Source: Avena insularis (lineage: Eukaryota; Streptophyta; Magnoliopsida; Poales; Poaceae). From it: a stretch of DNA of 64,000 nt. The notes under the pieces are model-generated. The model saw only the letters and a program-made list of their open reading frames with translations. It searched no databases and had not been told where the DNA came from. How positions within the stretch are numbered: the stretch's first letter is position 1; every line of letters starts with the position of its first letter. Location of the stretch: positions 377,629,331-377,693,330 of the forward strand of contig CM042688.1 in the NCBI GenBank assembly GCA_023614405.1, given 5' to 3'. Below are positions 62,394 through 64,000 of the stretch, piece by piece. The translations under genes were made by a program, and so were the position numbers.

Positions 62394-63556
62394 TTAAACT
62401 TGATCATCCTCGAGCAAGAAAACCAAAACCAAAAAGGAACTTAGCATTTAAACTGAAATAACGAGATGATGATCTTACTCATGTTTGGTAGTCTCATGTT
62501 TACTCCACTTTATAAATCTGAAAAACTTCAGCATAGATAGAGTAATGGTAAGCATATCATACAGGTTTAATGCATCCTTATAGTGCAGCAAAATGATTGT
62601 TAACATGGAAGATTCAAATGAGTAAACTTTATTCCATGTCATGTAATCAACTCATAGGTTTGCCTTTGAACAATAAAGTATAATCATGTAAAATTGAGAG
62701 TGTGAGAGTTGTCATGAAAAGAATATATACTAGAGTATCTCAATTCTCCCACATCAATAAATCAAGACTCTTCAAGCACTACTTTTCTATTCATTGTCCT
62801 TCAAGAATTTCAGTTCTTAAGTAATTGAGAGCATGCTAAAGATTTTATTTAGTTTATCGGGCTATGATGGACACTCGTGGCATTACCAAGGATTTTGTTC
62901 CTTTTGTACAATGATTACTCATAACAGCCAGAGGAATGATTCCATCATGAACACAGCTACCCGGGAGTGCCAAGAATCTTACCCATTATAGCATTGCTTT
63001 ACATATGTTTAATCAACTCATAGCCGAAATCTAGGAGTTTCCTCCATGAAGATGGTTAAAGGCTAGCGAGTTGTTGGCATCCCATGAAGTTTGACACGCA
63101 TAAAGCTATATCATTCTTATGATTCACAAGTCAAACTTTGGCATGCTCACAATAGCTAAACATTAATTCAATCGAACAATTCCTTTTAAAGAGAGCTATC
63201 AAGTCAATAATTATATTTCGTGGTGTTGAGTGTCTCTAGAAATAAGCCTTCAAGACTAAACACTACAACACCCAAGCTTTCAATTATGAGACTTTTTCTT
63301 ATTACAATTGTTTAGCACATTTTTAGGAGAGACTTGGTTAACTGCAAGAGCTGGAACAAAATGTACCTAACTAAATACCCATGCAAACAAAATTTTACTA
63401 CAATACAAAGACTCACTCTACCAATATAATATCTCACATTTACTACTAACTAGCATGGGTTTCTCAAACTTCAAAAGTGGGGAGTCATAAGGCATACCTC
63501 TCATGTATGGTTCCACTTCTCTCTTCCTTTTTGATTCGTTCCTTGGAAACTCGAAG
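62394..63556 (-). mobile_element. 3' untranslated internal region of the second retrotransposon
   Basis: About 1.2 kb of AT-rich sequence with no coding frame longer than a few dozen codons. Long non-coding stretches before the 3' LTR are characteristic of Athila and Tat elements. Nothing else is recognisable. Confidence 0.5.
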
Positions 63557-64000
63557 TCAATCACTCTTCCTGCAAATACATGAGAACCTCGAGGCGAAAA
63601 AAGAAAGGAGAGGGAAAATAAAGATAAATGGAGAAATCTTTTTGTTGTTTTTAAGAGAGGGAATTAAAGAATAGAAAATTTTCGGCAAAGCTCGGCTAGA
63701 AAATATCGTAAAGATAAAGTGTTGGGGAATCCAACACGAGTGCTTATAAACTCGAATTAAAAACATAACCTCAAAATAAATAAAAGCAAATGAACACCAA
63801 ATAAAGACAAATGAGGAAACTTCCCCAAGCTTAGGATTTTGCAAGCCCTTCAAATCATTATGGTGGCGGGAAAAAGTCAGAACTCCAGTTTGCAAATTGA
63901 GTTGATAAATACTAGTTGATTCTTGGAGGTTAAAAGAGAGGCTATGCATCCTCTCCATAGTCCCTCCAAGTTCTTGGAAGTCTTGGTATGTAGCGAACCT
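63557..64000 (-). CDS. Partial ORF at window edge, probable retrotransposon 3' reading frame
   Basis: The frame is open from the window edge (at least 14 codons before the first ATG at 63956-63958) to a stop at 63557-63559, at least 147 residues. The first half (ATYQDFQELGG, then MERMHSLSFNLQE and a PKLGE stretch) looks like a coiled, polar C-terminus. The second half is rich in Phe, Ile and Leu and is probably read-through of AT-rich non-coding sequence. The CCTAAGCTTGGGGAAG stretch behind PKLGE resembles non-coding parts of Athila-like elements. No domain can be assigned. It may be the end of an element ORF or no gene at all. Confidence 0.3.
   Translation of the reverse strand, partial: RFATYQDFQELGGTMERMHSLSFNLQESTSIYQLNLQTGVLTFSRHHNDLKGLQNPKLGEVSSFVFIWCSFAFIYFEVMFLIRVYKHSCWIPQHFIFTIFSSRALPKIFYSLIPSLKNNKKISPFIFIFPLLSFFASRFSCICRKSD

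Noticed and set aside
1..64000. tRNA, rRNA or other structured RNA gene
   Set aside because: No tRNA-like fold or rRNA-like block was seen when reading both strands. The only tRNA-related sequences are the primer-binding site and the weak SINE-like boxes.

Overview
The window looks like intergenic heterochromatin from a plant, most likely a grass (Poaceae, perhaps Pooideae). There are no microbial genes, and I found no host protein-coding gene or RNA gene that I could support. The grass call rests on the kind of repeats present (a very long-LTR Ty3/gypsy chromovirus primed by initiator tRNA-Met, and an Athila/Tat-like element), so it is an inference and not a species identification.

Region 1 (1-44588) is one uninterrupted satellite array, truncated by the window at its left end. 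Two related modules alternate: about 48 bp (ending around a GGATCC site) and about 39 bp (ending in GTTGTTGTTAGT). They share the core GAACACACATGCAATGAC and together form an 87-bp dimer, roughly 500 of them by length. Higher-order repeats sit on top: about 2.36-2.48 kb in the left third, 1.36-1.45 kb around 18-27 kb, and other local periods (871, 1663, 532, 1455 bp). A block of at least 3 kb near 15.6-18.9 kb recurs about 18.7 kb further on. The right end (39.3-44.6 kb) carries a more divergent variant family. The many apparent ORFs in the array follow from module lengths divisible by three and are not genes.

Region 2 (44589-59034) is a full-length Ty3/gypsy retrotransposon on the minus strand, about 14.4 kb. 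It has 4.6-kb LTRs, a tRNA-iMet primer-binding site, gag, protease, reverse transcriptase, RNase H, integrase with a chromodomain-like tail, and a polypurine tract. Its coding region is broken by several small frameshifts. The LTRs are almost identical in AT-rich stretches but differ by many small indels around CG and CWG sites, which suggests consensus sequencing error, or methylation-linked mutation, on top of a young insertion.

Region 3 (59035-61110) is non-coding and contains an old, diverged tandem duplication of about 0.9 kb. Region 4 (61111-64000) is the 3' end of a second minus-strand LTR retrotransposon: a 1.27-kb LTR, a polypurine tract, and internal sequence running off the window.

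Nothing here acts as a pathway. The biology is satellite amplification, retrotransposon insertion at a satellite edge, and possibly methylation-linked sequence change.
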